DNA of 64,000 bases. Origin: Gammaproteobacteria bacterium (GTDB taxonomy: Bacteria > Pseudomonadota > Gammaproteobacteria > Pseudomonadales > Cellvibrionaceae). Where the stretch lies: assembly GCA_004172865.1 (NCBI GenBank), contig SEBV01000003.1, positions 1-64,000 on the forward strand, in the 5' to 3' direction. Position 1 is the first letter of the stretch. Each line of letters starts with the position of its first letter. Positions 44,251-52,776 of the stretch are shown piece by piece. The notes under the pieces were generated by a model. It saw nothing but the letters and a program-made list of their open reading frames with translations. It had not been told where the DNA came from and made no database searches. The translations under genes and the position numbers were made by a program.

Positions 44251-44264
44251 AGAAAACGTTTTCA
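44251..44264. promoter_or_regulatory. single operator upstream of the MFS transporter (LacI type)
   Basis: AGAAAACGTTTTCA, ~220 bp upstream of the transporter ATG. Confidence 0.68.
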
Positions 44265-44483
44265 GTTAGGTCTTTGAATAGTATTCAAAAGAAAATTTTA
44301 TTGAGCTGTAGTTTTATAAATCGAAATAAACCATATAAATAATTGCCAACAGACACAAGTTGATCATCATGGTTTATGTGCAATTCAAATCCATCCCTAG
44401 CATTTTCCCACAAGAACAAAACTTAGCCTTATACCGGGAAATACAGTAACCTAGCGAGATTATAATTATTTATCGCGACCTTC

Positions 44484-45977
44484 ATGAACAAAGAAAAACC
44501 CCAACTCAATTTTTGGCAGATCTGGAACCTATGTTTTGGATTTATCGGCATTCAATTCGGTTTTGCGCTGCAAAACGCCAACGTCAGCCGCATCTTTCAA
44601 ATTCTTGGCGCATCTATAGATAACATTCCCATTTTATGGGTTGCTGCGCCTATTACCGGTTTGCTTGTACAGCCTATTATTGGTTACTGGAGCGATAAAA
44701 CCTGGAATCGTTTTGGTCGTCGTCGTCCATTTTTATTAATAGGTGCTGTGCTAGCGTCACTAGCATTATTCGTTTTGCCGAACTCGTCGGCATTGTGGAT
44801 TGCGGCGGGAATGCTGTGGATTATGGATGCATCATTCAATATCGCGCTTGGACCTTCGTTAGCGTTAGTTGGCGACATGCTGCCGCGCGCGCAACGTGCC
44901 AGTGGTTTTGCCATGCAAAGTTTTTTTATTGGGCTTAGCGCCGTAGTTGCATCAGCATTGCCGTGGATTCTCAGCCATTGGTTTGGCTTAAGTAACACCG
45001 CACCTGAGGGCGTGGTTCCACCGTCAGTAAAATATGCGTTTTATCTCGGCGGTTTTATTTTACTTACGACGGTGTGCTGGACAGCGTTTAAAACGAAAGA
45101 ATATTCACCGGACGAAATGAATATTTTTCACAAGCAAAATTTATCGTCTTACGAAGCTTATGACGATTCAGCACCACATTTTTTCCGCGCGGGTACATTT
45201 TTTTTATTAATTGGAATTTTAGGATCATCACTCATCGCAGCATTTCAATTGAGTGAACAACTTTATATCTTAGCAATCGCCGTTGCAGCGTTTGGAATAG
45301 CACAACTCACCGCTGGTGTGATGCGTAAACAGGGGAAAATTAACAACGGTTTTTATCATGTTACTCAGGATTTATTAAATATGCCCGAAACCATGAAACA
45401 ATTGGCTGTAGTGCAATTTTTATCCTGGTTTGCATTATTTTCATTATGGATTTACGGAACTGCTGCTGTTACCAGTTTTCACTTTGGCACTACAGATACT
45501 AGCTCTGCAGCTTATAACCAAGGTGCGGATTGGGTTGGAGTGCTATTCGCCACCTACAATGGTTGCGCGGCAATTGCCGCTGTTTTTATTCCAATTATGA
45601 TTCGATTAACGAATCGAAAAATCACTCACATGATTAATTTGTGTTTGGGCGGAATTAGTTTGATTGCCTTTGCATTTATTAAAGATCCAGTATGGTTGCT
45701 TGCACCTATGCTCACCTTAGGTTTTGCCTGGGCGTCAATTTTATCACTTCCTTATGCAATGCTTTCCAATGCGGTACCGAGCCACAAGATGGGAATTTAC
45801 GCGGGAATTTTCAATTTTTTTATTGTGATACCACAAATTTTAGCGGCGAGTATTTTAGCGATGGTTGTACATCATCTTTTTAACCAACACACCATTTATG
45901 CATTGGTAAGCGCTGGTGTTTTTATGTTTTTTGCGGCGGCAGCGACGCTCTTTGTGAACGAACATACGCTGGATTAA
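44484..45977 (+). CDS. MFS alpha-glucoside (maltose-type) proton symporter
   Basis: A 497-residue inner-membrane transporter with about twelve hydrophobic segments. It belongs to the MFS branch that includes bacterial maltose/sucrose symporters (SLC45-like): WQIWNLCFGFIGIQFGFALQ at the start, GYWSDKTWNRFGRRRPF in the loop after helix 2, and GPSLALVGDMLP. Related proteins in Caulobacter and Xanthomonas move maltose or sucrose into the cytoplasm. An operator lies upstream and it is divergent from GH97, so it is the expected uptake step for products made in the periplasm. No clear terminator follows. Confidence 0.9.
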   Translation: MNKEKPQLNFWQIWNLCFGFIGIQFGFALQNANVSRIFQILGASIDNIPILWVAAPITGLLVQPIIGYWSDKTWNRFGRRRPFLLIGAVLASLALFVLPNSSALWIAAGMLWIMDASFNIALGPSLALVGDMLPRAQRASGFAMQSFFIGLSAVVASALPWILSHWFGLSNTAPEGVVPPSVKYAFYLGGFILLTTVCWTAFKTKEYSPDEMNIFHKQNLSSYEAYDDSAPHFFRAGTFFLLIGILGSSLIAAFQLSEQLYILAIAVAAFGIAQLTAGVMRKQGKINNGFYHVTQDLLNMPETMKQLAVVQFLSWFALFSLWIYGTAAVTSFHFGTTDTSSAAYNQGADWVGVLFATYNGCAAIAAVFIPIMIRLTNRKITHMINLCLGGISLIAFAFIKDPVWLLAPMLTLGFAWASILSLPYAMLSNAVPSHKMGIYAGIFNFFIVIPQILAASILAMVVHHLFNQHTIYALVSAGVFMFFAAAATLFVNEHTLD

Positions 45978-46031
45978 ATTCTGGATTTTCTGGCGCAGTC
46001 CTTGCCCCATATTATCGAATAAATATTAAGC

Positions 46032-46109
46032 TTAAATAGCACGCTGATCGCGACGGCGAAGCCATACTAAAAAAACCAAACCCAGTGCAATAAGTGTTAA
46101 TACTCCCAT
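46032..46109 (-). CDS. 25-residue single-helix membrane peptide
   Basis: Reads MGVLTLIALGLVFLVWLRRR followed by DQRAI and stop. One hydrophobic helix with an Arg-rich end fits an inner-membrane peptide with its C-terminus in the cytoplasm. A very strong ribosome site GGGAGGAG lies immediately upstream; of the two consecutive ATG codons, the second has the better spacing. An in-frame stop lies ~20 codons further up, so it is not the tail of a longer frame. Function unknown. It is convergent with the MFS gene. Confidence 0.6.
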   Translation of the reverse strand: MGVLTLIALGLVFLVWLRRRDQRAI

Positions 46110-46262
46110 CATCTCCTCCCAGAGCCTTATTTGAATTGCATTTTTTTGTGCGTGCCCAATCTACGTGAGCGATTCCATTTTTGATATTACTAATTCATTG
46201 TAAAACTAGCTATCGCACTATAGTGACCTTCACGACATGCGCCTAGAGGCTAAATGCTACTT

Positions 46263-46288
46263 CACGTGTAAGCCATATCTCACACGTG
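46263..46288. repeat. inverted repeat with CACGTG arms
   Basis: CACGTGTAAG (46263-46272) and CTCACACGTG (46279-46288), 9 of 10 positions complementary, 6-bp spacer CCATAT. No U-tract, so an operator-like site is more likely than a terminator. Confidence 0.45.
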
Positions 46289-46472
46289 GCGGCTATTAAC
46301 CCTGAGTAGTTTTGGTAAAGGCTTGAAATGGCACGATTAATTAGCTTTTGAGGCTCTCCCACTTAAAATCATCAACCCTGCCGATGTCGCCTCCCCCAGA
46401 TCTCACCTGCCCATGACTTATGACCTATAATCTATGATCATTGAACCATGCACGCTAGCGCCATGCCCGGTA

Positions 46473-46697
46473 TTAGGTGGAATCCAACCGATACATCCTG
46501 ACGGCGTTACCCAACGACCATTTTTCGGTTTCGACACTCACCACTCCTGTACTAACGATTAAAAATTGACCTCCAGTGTTGATGGAATTTGCGGTCATTT
46601 GCTTCTTCATAGAAGAAGACGCTGAATTTTCAGCAACATCATAGACTAATTGCGCGATATACATTGTGAGATAAACGTTAGCGGGTGATTTTACCAT
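46473..46697 (-). CDS. doubtful small frame, 74 codons from ATG
   Basis: The product looks protein-like (TANSINTGGQFLIVSTGVV, EKWSLGNAVRMYRL) but I do not recognise it and no good ribosome site is visible. The frame also opens three codons earlier at a TTG. It may be a relic, given the broken-looking frame beside it. Confidence 0.3.
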   Translation of the reverse strand: MVKSPANVYLTMYIAQLVYDVAENSASSSMKKQMTANSINTGGQFLIVSTGVVSVETEKWSLGNAVRMYRLDST

Positions 46698-46726
46698 TGC
46701 AGACAATAGTTCCGAGTCGCCACTAG

Positions 46727-46909
46727 ACGTACGAATTTTGCAAGCCCGATAATTATTTGTATGAGACTACTACGTGTGCTGAAGATGTACTACCTGATGC
46801 AGCAAACCAAACTGTCATTGAGGGAGTGACAGTTCGTAAAGGTTCCGTTGGTGCCTTTCTTGCCAATGCGAAGATTTTACGAGACAGCAATTCCATTGTA
46901 GAAGATTGA
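46727..46909 (+). pseudogene. coding-like fragment without a proper start
   Basis: Sixty sense codons between an in-frame TAG and TGA. The translation (NYLYETTTCAEDVLPDAANQ, then TVIEGVTVRKGSVGAFLANA) looks like a real protein N-terminus, yet the only start candidate is a TTG at 46757 without a ribosome site, and the frame stops early. I read it as the remnant of a small gene; the family is not named with certainty. Confidence 0.45.
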
Positions 46910-47132
46910 CCTTGGTAGAAAAAGATCTCATATCATTAATTCCTACCTTACGAGCTTAGGAATTTTTGAAGTTTTACAAATTACAAATGATGAACTGAGG
47001 CACTTTGTTTAGACGCATTAGTTACACATACTCAACGCTATGATTAATTTGCATTAATCTCCTAAATAAAAATTGAGGTCATCACAGCTTCATTTTTTAA
47101 AATCACGATTTGGCGCCGGCAAATCATGAGTA

Positions 47133-48422
47133 TCATTTACGTCGCCAAAACTTTTCCATTATAGGTTTGACGCTGGTTCCGTGAACAATAATGGAAAGCG
47201 TTATTACTACCAAGGTCAGTTGTGTTAATTGATTCGCGTGAGTTTTATCAAGCCCATGTTGTATCGCATACATTAAATAATAAATGGAGCCAATACCGCG
47301 CACACCAAACCAGCCGATCATGCTGCGCAATTTCCACGTGGTATTGGTTCCAGCCAAACTTAGATAAACACTTAATGGACGTGCGACAACGAAAAGAAAA
47401 ATGGCAAGACTAATGCTCTGCCAATTCCAGAATTGAAACGCGAGCATGCCGCCGAGCAAAAATACCAGTAACATCTCTGACAACCTTTCCAAATGCGCAC
47501 CAAACACTAAAGCCTCTACGCTGATAATTGGCGGAGCAGCATCTTCAGGGCTTACCTCAAGCGAACTATCTTTACGCTTTGCCATTTCAATCTTGCGTGA
47601 GCGACGCTCGGATAATTTTAATTCTCTTTGTCGTAACGCGACTCCAGAAAAAAACACAGCTAAAAAACCCCAGGCTCCAACCGATAAACTTATTCCGTAA
47701 ACAAGTGCGATCAAACCGAAGCCAACTAAATCGTCGAGTACTTCATGTTTCAACTCAGTACCTCGTAATCTCCATCCAACCTGCGCAAGCAAAACACCGC
47801 CGCAAATCCCAATCGCGATGGCTGCTGACGTTGCCCATAGCACGTCCAAGGTTATCCATTTCCAACCTGAATCGCCTAACTCATGTAAGCCGAGTAAACC
47901 TAGGCCCAACATGACAAAAGGGAATGCTGAACCGTCATTCATCCCTGCCTCGCAGGTGAGATTAAAACGTAGATGGTCCTTATCACCAGGGTGACGCGAT
48001 TGCACATCAGTTGCCAATACCGGATCGGTCGGAGCCAAAATAGCACCGAGCAAAATAGCGAGGCCAATTGGAAAATTGAAAATAAAATAAGTAAAAGCAG
48101 CGACCAAAGCAACGGTGAGTGTCATGGATAACCATGCCAATAAAACCGGCCTTGTCCACTGTTTAACGGTGACTGGTACCGGCATTTTAATTCCGGCTGA
48201 AAACAGCGAAATCAACACCGCCACTTCCGTTAAGGTTTCCAGTAACGGCGCTTCAGTGATTGGATTGAAACGAAAAATATTTAATACCATCGGGCCCGCA
48301 ATCAAGCCGATAATTAAATAAACGATTGATGAACTGAATGGAGAACGCGCCAATATGGTGGAGGTCAAGCCACGACCGAGCATGAGTACACCAATTAATA
48401 AAAACCAGTTTCCAGCTTCCAC
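47133..48422 (-). CDS. cation/proton antiporter (CPA1 type)
   Basis: A 429-residue membrane protein with about twelve hydrophobic segments. It exchanges Na+ or K+ for protons. The ion-binding region carries ILAPTDPVLA and EAGMNDGSAFPFV, both typical of CPA1 (NhaP-type) antiporters. A hydrophilic loop (~residues 270-300) breaks the membrane domain. It starts with GTG; the nearest in-frame ATG would cut the first helix. No clear ribosome site is seen. It lies before a tiny gene and a PPK2 gene on the same strand. Confidence 0.88.
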   Translation of the reverse strand: MEAGNWFLLIGVLMLGRGLTSTILARSPFSSSIVYLIIGLIAGPMVLNIFRFNPITEAPLLETLTEVAVLISLFSAGIKMPVPVTVKQWTRPVLLAWLSMTLTVALVAAFTYFIFNFPIGLAILLGAILAPTDPVLATDVQSRHPGDKDHLRFNLTCEAGMNDGSAFPFVMLGLGLLGLHELGDSGWKWITLDVLWATSAAIAIGICGGVLLAQVGWRLRGTELKHEVLDDLVGFGLIALVYGISLSVGAWGFLAVFFSGVALRQRELKLSERRSRKIEMAKRKDSSLEVSPEDAAPPIISVEALVFGAHLERLSEMLLVFLLGGMLAFQFWNWQSISLAIFLFVVARPLSVYLSLAGTNTTWKLRSMIGWFGVRGIGSIYYLMYAIQHGLDKTHANQLTQLTLVVITLSIIVHGTSVKPIMEKFWRRK

Positions 48423-48567
48423 AGAAGACTACCTAATTAGATGAACTCAGTACATTGAGTAAAGATGTATGGGTGAGATATTCGCTTAATCACTACCAAA
48501 TAAAAAAAATTTCCGCTTTCCAGCGAATAGTGTTCAGCTAACTAAACGGACTCACCAAGCAAAATAA

Positions 48568-48705
48568 TTATACTTTTGCGAGAGCATAATCCGCTAAAAG
48601 CTTTAAGAGAGCATCCAACATAGGCTCAGGCCGCACTTCTTTTAAATCATCGCCAGCTCGTGAGCAGTTAGTAGCTCGGGCTTTACCTAGATTAATATTA
48701 TTCAA
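48568..48705 (-). CDS. 45-residue protein with TTG start
   Basis: The frame opens with TTG preceded by GGAG and six A, a textbook ribosome site, and gives NNINLGKARATNCSRAGDDL, then KEVRPEPMLDALLKLLADYA, then LAKV. The C-terminal half is a likely amphipathic helix. I do not recognise it. The TTG start and short length would hide it from most gene finders. It lies between the antiporter and PPK2 genes on the same strand. Confidence 0.62.
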   Translation of the reverse strand: MNNINLGKARATNCSRAGDDLKEVRPEPMLDALLKLLADYALAKV

Positions 48706-48828
48706 TTTTTTCTCCTGAAAACAACTAGCTGACGAACCGCAATTGTGATTTCAATGACACCTATTCTCTGTACGCTGCATTACGGTGAAAATCACTACCC
48801 ACTCACTACTAACAGTAGTCAAGTACGA

Positions 48829-49707
48829 CTAATCATTTTCCACTAAAAGTTGTTCACGAATCGTCGCAAGCTCAGCTTTTTTTGCATCATCTGTTACCGG
48901 ATACTGCATATCCAACTCTTTCAGCGCGTTGATAATAACTTCTGAAATAATTAAACGCGCATTGAGCTTGTCATCAGCGGGAATAACGTACCAAGGCGAG
49001 TGATCGGTGCTGGTATTGCTCAGGCATTCTTCATAAGCATATTGATACTCATCCCAGAATTTCCGCTCTTCAATATCAGCCGCGCTAAATTTCCAATTCT
49101 TCTCGGGATTTTCTATGCGATCCAAAAATCTTCGCTTTTGTTCATCTTTTGAAACGTGCAGAAAAAATTTAATGATTCGTGTTCCGTTTCGATGTAAATG
49201 CTTTTCAGAGTCAACGATAGATTCATAACGATGTTTCCAAATTGATTTTTTATCCGTATCTTGATCTGGCAATTGTTCTGCCTTAAGAATTTCAGGATGA
49301 ACCCGTACCACTAATACTTCCTCGTAATAGGAACGGTTAAAAATTCCGATGCGCCCGCGCTCAGGCAGACATTGATTAGTTCGCCAGAGAAAATCATGAT
49401 CCAGATCAGTAGCACTTGGGTGCTTAAAGCTAAAAACCTGACAACCCTGCGGATTAATACCTGACATCACATGCTTGATAGCGCCATCTTTCCCCGCAGC
49501 GTCCATCGCCTGAAAAATAACTAACAATGAATAGCGATCTGATGCGTACTGCAGTTGTTGAAGAGCACCCAGCTCTTTAATTTGATCTATCAACAAGTCC
49601 TCATATTCTTCCTTTGACGAATACAACGGATCCACCTTGGTAGGCCACTCTTTCAACTTCACTTTATCTTTTTCGTTAACCTGAAATTTTTTGATTTTGA
49701 TTTTCAT
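48829..49707 (-). CDS. polyphosphate kinase 2 family protein (PPK2)
   Basis: A 292-residue kinase that moves phosphate between inorganic polyphosphate and nucleotides. Walker A lies in [19 protein letters not shown], and the lid and Walker B region include [19 protein letters not shown]. The length and motifs fit single-domain PPK2 proteins, probably of the class acting on AMP/ADP, but the class is uncertain. GGTGA lies before the ATG. It neighbours a catalase-like gene and an antiporter, which suggests a stress role (inference). Confidence 0.9.
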   Translation of the reverse strand: MKIKIKKFQVNEKDKVKLKEWPTKVDPLYSSKEEYEDLLIDQIKELGALQQLQYASDRYSLLVIFQAMDAAGKDGAIKHVMSGINPQGCQVFSFKHPSATDLDHDFLWRTNQCLPERGRIGIFNRSYYEEVLVVRVHPEILKAEQLPDQDTDKKSIWKHRYESIVDSEKHLHRNGTRIIKFFLHVSKDEQKRRFLDRIENPEKNWKFSAADIEERKFWDEYQYAYEECLSNTSTDHSPWYVIPADDKLNARLIISEVIINALKELDMQYPVTDDAKKAELATIREQLLVEND

Positions 49708-49933
49708 TAATTATCACCGTTGAATTTCAGAGCTTCTAAAGTGAGGGATGCCAAGAGTTACAACAACGAGCTACACATCGGCATATCTCTAAATCATAGG
49801 AGAATGGTACTCCTGAGTTTGCTCATCAAAATGTACGCTTGGACACAGACCGAGCTAGTAGATTGGCAGATAGTCGGCGCATGAACTGATTTATAAGCGC
49901 GTAAAACAAGCAAGAAAGAGGTAAGAGATAATT

Positions 49934-50155
49934 ATGAAACCACCAATTCTCTTAAGTATCGCTCATTGGAGCATGACCATAACTTTTGTACTTGTGCTAT
50001 TCACGGTCTTTATTATTTACGGTGCAGATTTAGCACTGAGTATTCCAGTGCTGGTATTTTTACATATTTTTCTGGTGCTTATGGCTGCAATTTTCAAAGT
50101 TAGTTATGTGGCTAGGCTGACAGCATTACAACAGCTAGGGCGAGAAGCTCATTAA
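49934..50155 (+). CDS. 73-residue membrane protein with two helices
   Basis: A small inner-membrane protein with two hydrophobic segments (~10-30 and ~33-55) and a polar tail ending in LQQLGREAH. AGAGG lies ~12 bases before the ATG. I do not recognise the family. It is 145 bp upstream of the alcohol dehydrogenase and could be cotranscribed. Confidence 0.65.
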   Translation: MKPPILLSIAHWSMTITFVLVLFTVFIIYGADLALSIPVLVFLHIFLVLMAAIFKVSYVARLTALQQLGREAH

Positions 50156-50300
50156 AGATTTTTCGAACAATAAAATTACCTTCAATTTACTTTTCAATTC
50201 AGCTTTTCGTAAAATTTTATATCTCAATAGAAAATTTAAAAATTATTAAGATTCAGTCTCAAAAAAATCCACTTATTCTGATCAACATTGGAGAAATAAT

Positions 50301-51473
50301 ATGCGAGCCCTTACTTATCACGGTAGTAAAGATGTACGTGTAGACAATGTTCCTGATCCAAGTATCCAGGAACCAGACGATATTATTTTGAGAGTCACCG
50401 CGACAGCGATCTGCGGCTCTGATTTGCATTTGTATCGCGGAAAAATCCCACAAGTAAAGCATGGCGATATTTTCGGTCATGAATTTATGGGTGTTGTTGA
50501 AGAAACTGGAAGTGCGGTGACTGCGGTGAGCAAAGGTGATCGCGTCGTTATACCTTTTGTTATTGCATGCGGAAGTTGTTTTTTTTGTTCGTTGAATTTA
50601 CACGCAGCCTGCGAAACTACTAACACGGGTCGCGGTGCCATTTTAAATAAGAAGCAAATTCCGCCAAGTGCAGCACTATTTGGATACAGCCATTTATATG
50701 GTGGCGTGCCGGGTGGCCAAGCCGAATATGTACGCGTTCCTAAAGCAAACGTTGGACCCTTCAAAATTCCCGACGGATTGGATGACGAGAAAGTTTTGTT
50801 TCTCTCCGATATTTTACCCACCGGCTACCAAGCTGCATTTAATGCAGGAATTACTCTCGGAAGTAACGTCGTTATTTTCGGTGCAGGCCCGGTTGGTTTA
50901 ATGGCCGCTGCAAGTGCACGCTTTTTAGGAGCCGATAAAATTTTCATGGTTGATCACCATGCGTATCGTCTCGAATTTGCGCGGAGCCAATATGGAGTCA
51001 TTCCACTTAACTTCGATGAAGTTGATGACGTGGCCGAAGCAATCATTGAACAAACCAATGGATTTCGCGGCGTTGACGCTGCTATTGATGCAGTTGGTTT
51101 TGAAGCGAAAGGCAGCTCAGTTGAAACTGTTTTAACAACGTTGAAAATTGAAACGAGTAGCGGCCACGCATTGCGTCAATGCATTGCATCTGTAAGACGT
51201 GGCGGAATTATTAGTGTTCCAGGCGTTTATGCTGGATTTTTGCATGGATTTTTATTTGGCGACGCGTTTGACAAAGGACTTACTTTCAAAATGGGCCAAA
51301 CCCATGTTCATGCTCTATTACCGCATCTTCTCGAGCAAATTATTGCGGACAAACTTCGCCCGGAAATTATTATCTCCCATAGGCTGCCTCTAAATGAGGC
51401 AGCTGAGGGATATCGTATTTTCAATGAGAAAGAAGATGCGTGTCGTAAGGTGATCTTACGCCCCGGCATCTAA
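50301..51473 (+). CDS. zinc-dependent alcohol dehydrogenase (formaldehyde-dehydrogenase-like)
   Basis: A 390-residue medium-chain dehydrogenase/reductase. Catalytic zinc ligands are the Cys in [12 protein letters not shown] and the His in GHEFMG. The structural zinc loop is CGSCFFC with a later Cys. The NAD(P) fold has [10 protein letters not shown]. The length and the insert near YGHLYGG-type segments resemble glutathione-independent formaldehyde dehydrogenases and related zinc ADHs, but the true alcohol is unknown. GGAG precedes the ATG. Flanked by stress-type genes. Confidence 0.88.
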   Translation: MRALTYHGSKDVRVDNVPDPSIQEPDDIILRVTATAICGSDLHLYRGKIPQVKHGDIFGHEFMGVVEETGSAVTAVSKGDRVVIPFVIACGSCFFCSLNLHAACETTNTGRGAILNKKQIPPSAALFGYSHLYGGVPGGQAEYVRVPKANVGPFKIPDGLDDEKVLFLSDILPTGYQAAFNAGITLGSNVVIFGAGPVGLMAAASARFLGADKIFMVDHHAYRLEFARSQYGVIPLNFDEVDDVAEAIIEQTNGFRGVDAAIDAVGFEAKGSSVETVLTTLKIETSSGHALRQCIASVRRGGIISVPGVYAGFLHGFLFGDAFDKGLTFKMGQTHVHALLPHLLEQIIADKLRPEIIISHRLPLNEAAEGYRIFNEKEDACRKVILRPGI

Positions 51474-51639
51474 AAGTAATTAATAGGACGGTGTTCTGGC
51501 GTACTGTTGCAGAAGGCTTTAACTAATAAATTTGATGGGCGCTCAATCATGATGATCGAGGGCCCACTTCGTTTAGCTATACTTAAGTTTATGTCATTTT
51601 CAAAAATCCACTTCAGCGCCGAAGAACAAAAAAAGAATT

Positions 51640-52374
51640 ATGACTAAAGATGAGTTCAAGAAAATACGAGAATCATTTTTCAATACGATATTCGTATTAC
51701 TAGGTCATATTGCCAATTGCGATGGCTATGTTAACCGTGAAGAAATAAAACGCACGCGCAGTTACATGGAAAAGATGCAATTAAGCCCGCATTGCAAACA
51801 ACAAGCTATCAAGTTGTTCAGAACTGGCTCTAACCCTCAATTTAATATAGTTGAAACATTAGAAATATTTAAAGATGATGTAGCGAAAAGCCCACGCATC
51901 ACAGAAGTACTACTTGTTTATCTTATTAGCGTTGCCACAGTTGACGGGTTGCTGGTGGATAAAGAAATAAAGCTGGTTAGAAGAGTCGCATCAATACTGG
52001 GCTATTCAAGTCTTATTTTTGAACACATGTTAAAAATGATTACAGCTCAAGACAAAATCTATCGTTCCCCAGGAAATACAGATTCTTCCAGCTCCACTAA
52101 CGACTCTTCTAATAGCTTCTCTGAAAAAAATAAAACCGAAACTGGAAATCAGCGAAAACAGAATTCTGCAGAATTGCTAGAATCCGCCTATGGCGCATTG
52201 GGTGTTAATATGGATGCAGATAAAACTGAAGTAAAAAAGGCTTATCGAAAATTAGTAAATCAATACCATCCAGATAAGGTACAAGGACAAGGACTTCCAC
52301 CAGAATTTATAAATGCCGCTACTGAGTATTTTAAAAGAATACATACTGCATATGAATACATCTCCAATCATTAA
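51640..52374 (+). CDS. TerB-like plus J-domain protein (DjlA-like, soluble)
   Basis: A 244-residue co-chaperone. Residues ~10-140 form a TerB/DjlA-like helical domain (GHIANCDGYVNREEIKRTRS, VATVDGLLVDKEI). A Ser/Asn-rich linker follows (~148-180). The J-domain lies at ~184-244 with the HPD motif in QYHPDKVQGQGLPPEF, which is DjlA-type. The N-terminal membrane helix of classical DjlA is missing, so this form should be soluble. The J-domain would stimulate a DnaK partner. No strong ribosome site. A perfect 11-bp terminator stem follows. Confidence 0.85.
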   Translation: MTKDEFKKIRESFFNTIFVLLGHIANCDGYVNREEIKRTRSYMEKMQLSPHCKQQAIKLFRTGSNPQFNIVETLEIFKDDVAKSPRITEVLLVYLISVATVDGLLVDKEIKLVRRVASILGYSSLIFEHMLKMITAQDKIYRSPGNTDSSSSTNDSSNSFSEKNKTETGNQRKQNSAELLESAYGALGVNMDADKTEVKKAYRKLVNQYHPDKVQGQGLPPEFINAATEYFKRIHTAYEYISNH

Positions 52375-52430
52375 TGGTATCAAAATAAATTACTTAAAGT
52401 ACAGTTAACCAAATTTCTAGGCCTTTAAAT

Positions 52431-52464
52431 AAAAAGCTGCGATATTTGCATCGCAGCTTTCTTC
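52431..52464 (+). terminator. terminator after the TerB-J gene
   Basis: Perfect 11-bp stem (52433-52443 with 52450-52460, loop ATTTGC), followed by a T/C-rich tail. A-rich on the left, so it could also end the tiny minus-strand gene next to it. Confidence 0.85.
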
Positions 52465-52479
52465 TAACATTTATCTAAC

Positions 52480-52596
52480 TTATTTCTTCGAGCTTTTTTC
52501 ACGCGCATTACCATGCCCGCTTTTTACATTACTCGATTTACCGGATTCACTTTTGCCGCCGGATTTTTTACTTTTATCTTCTGGATGCTGACTCAT
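52480..52596 (-). CDS. 38-residue Lys/Ser-rich peptide
   Basis: Reads MSQHPEDKSKKSGGKSESGK followed by SSNVKSGHGNAREKSSKK. Very basic and disordered. AGAGGA lies six bases before the ATG, a good ribosome site. It ends close to the terminator shared with the TerB-J gene. I do not recognise a family; small basic, disordered proteins of this sort occur among stress-induced genes. Too short for a standard frame scan. Confidence 0.62.
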   Translation of the reverse strand: MSQHPEDKSKKSGGKSESGKSSNVKSGHGNAREKSSKK

Positions 52597-52776
52597 ATCA
52601 AATCCTCTCATGATTAAAAAGTTAAATTAATATTGTGAAGTCTTAACGTTTAGACCTTGACATTACATGGCTAAGCGTCGATTTAATTGTGGTCTTTTGA
52701 ATCTAGCACATCAGTACGATAGCGAACCCCAAAAAAATTTTCTATTTTTCTTAAAAACTTTTAATTTATTAAACTA

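Larger units (their letters stand above)
43960..44483. other. 524-bp divergent regulatory region between GH97 and the MFS transporter
   Basis: AT-rich, no gene seen. It contains an operator pair (44167-44201) on the GH97 side and one operator (44251-44264) on the transporter side. Confidence 0.75.
45978..47132. other. 1.15-kb accessory spacer with a tiny gene and a gene relic
   Basis: Between the transporter and the antiporter genes. It contains a 25-codon membrane peptide gene (46032-46109), an inverted repeat with CACGTG arms (46263-46288), a doubtful minus-strand frame (46473-46697) and a coding-like fragment without a good start (46727-46909). The remainder shows nothing I recognise. Confidence 0.6.
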
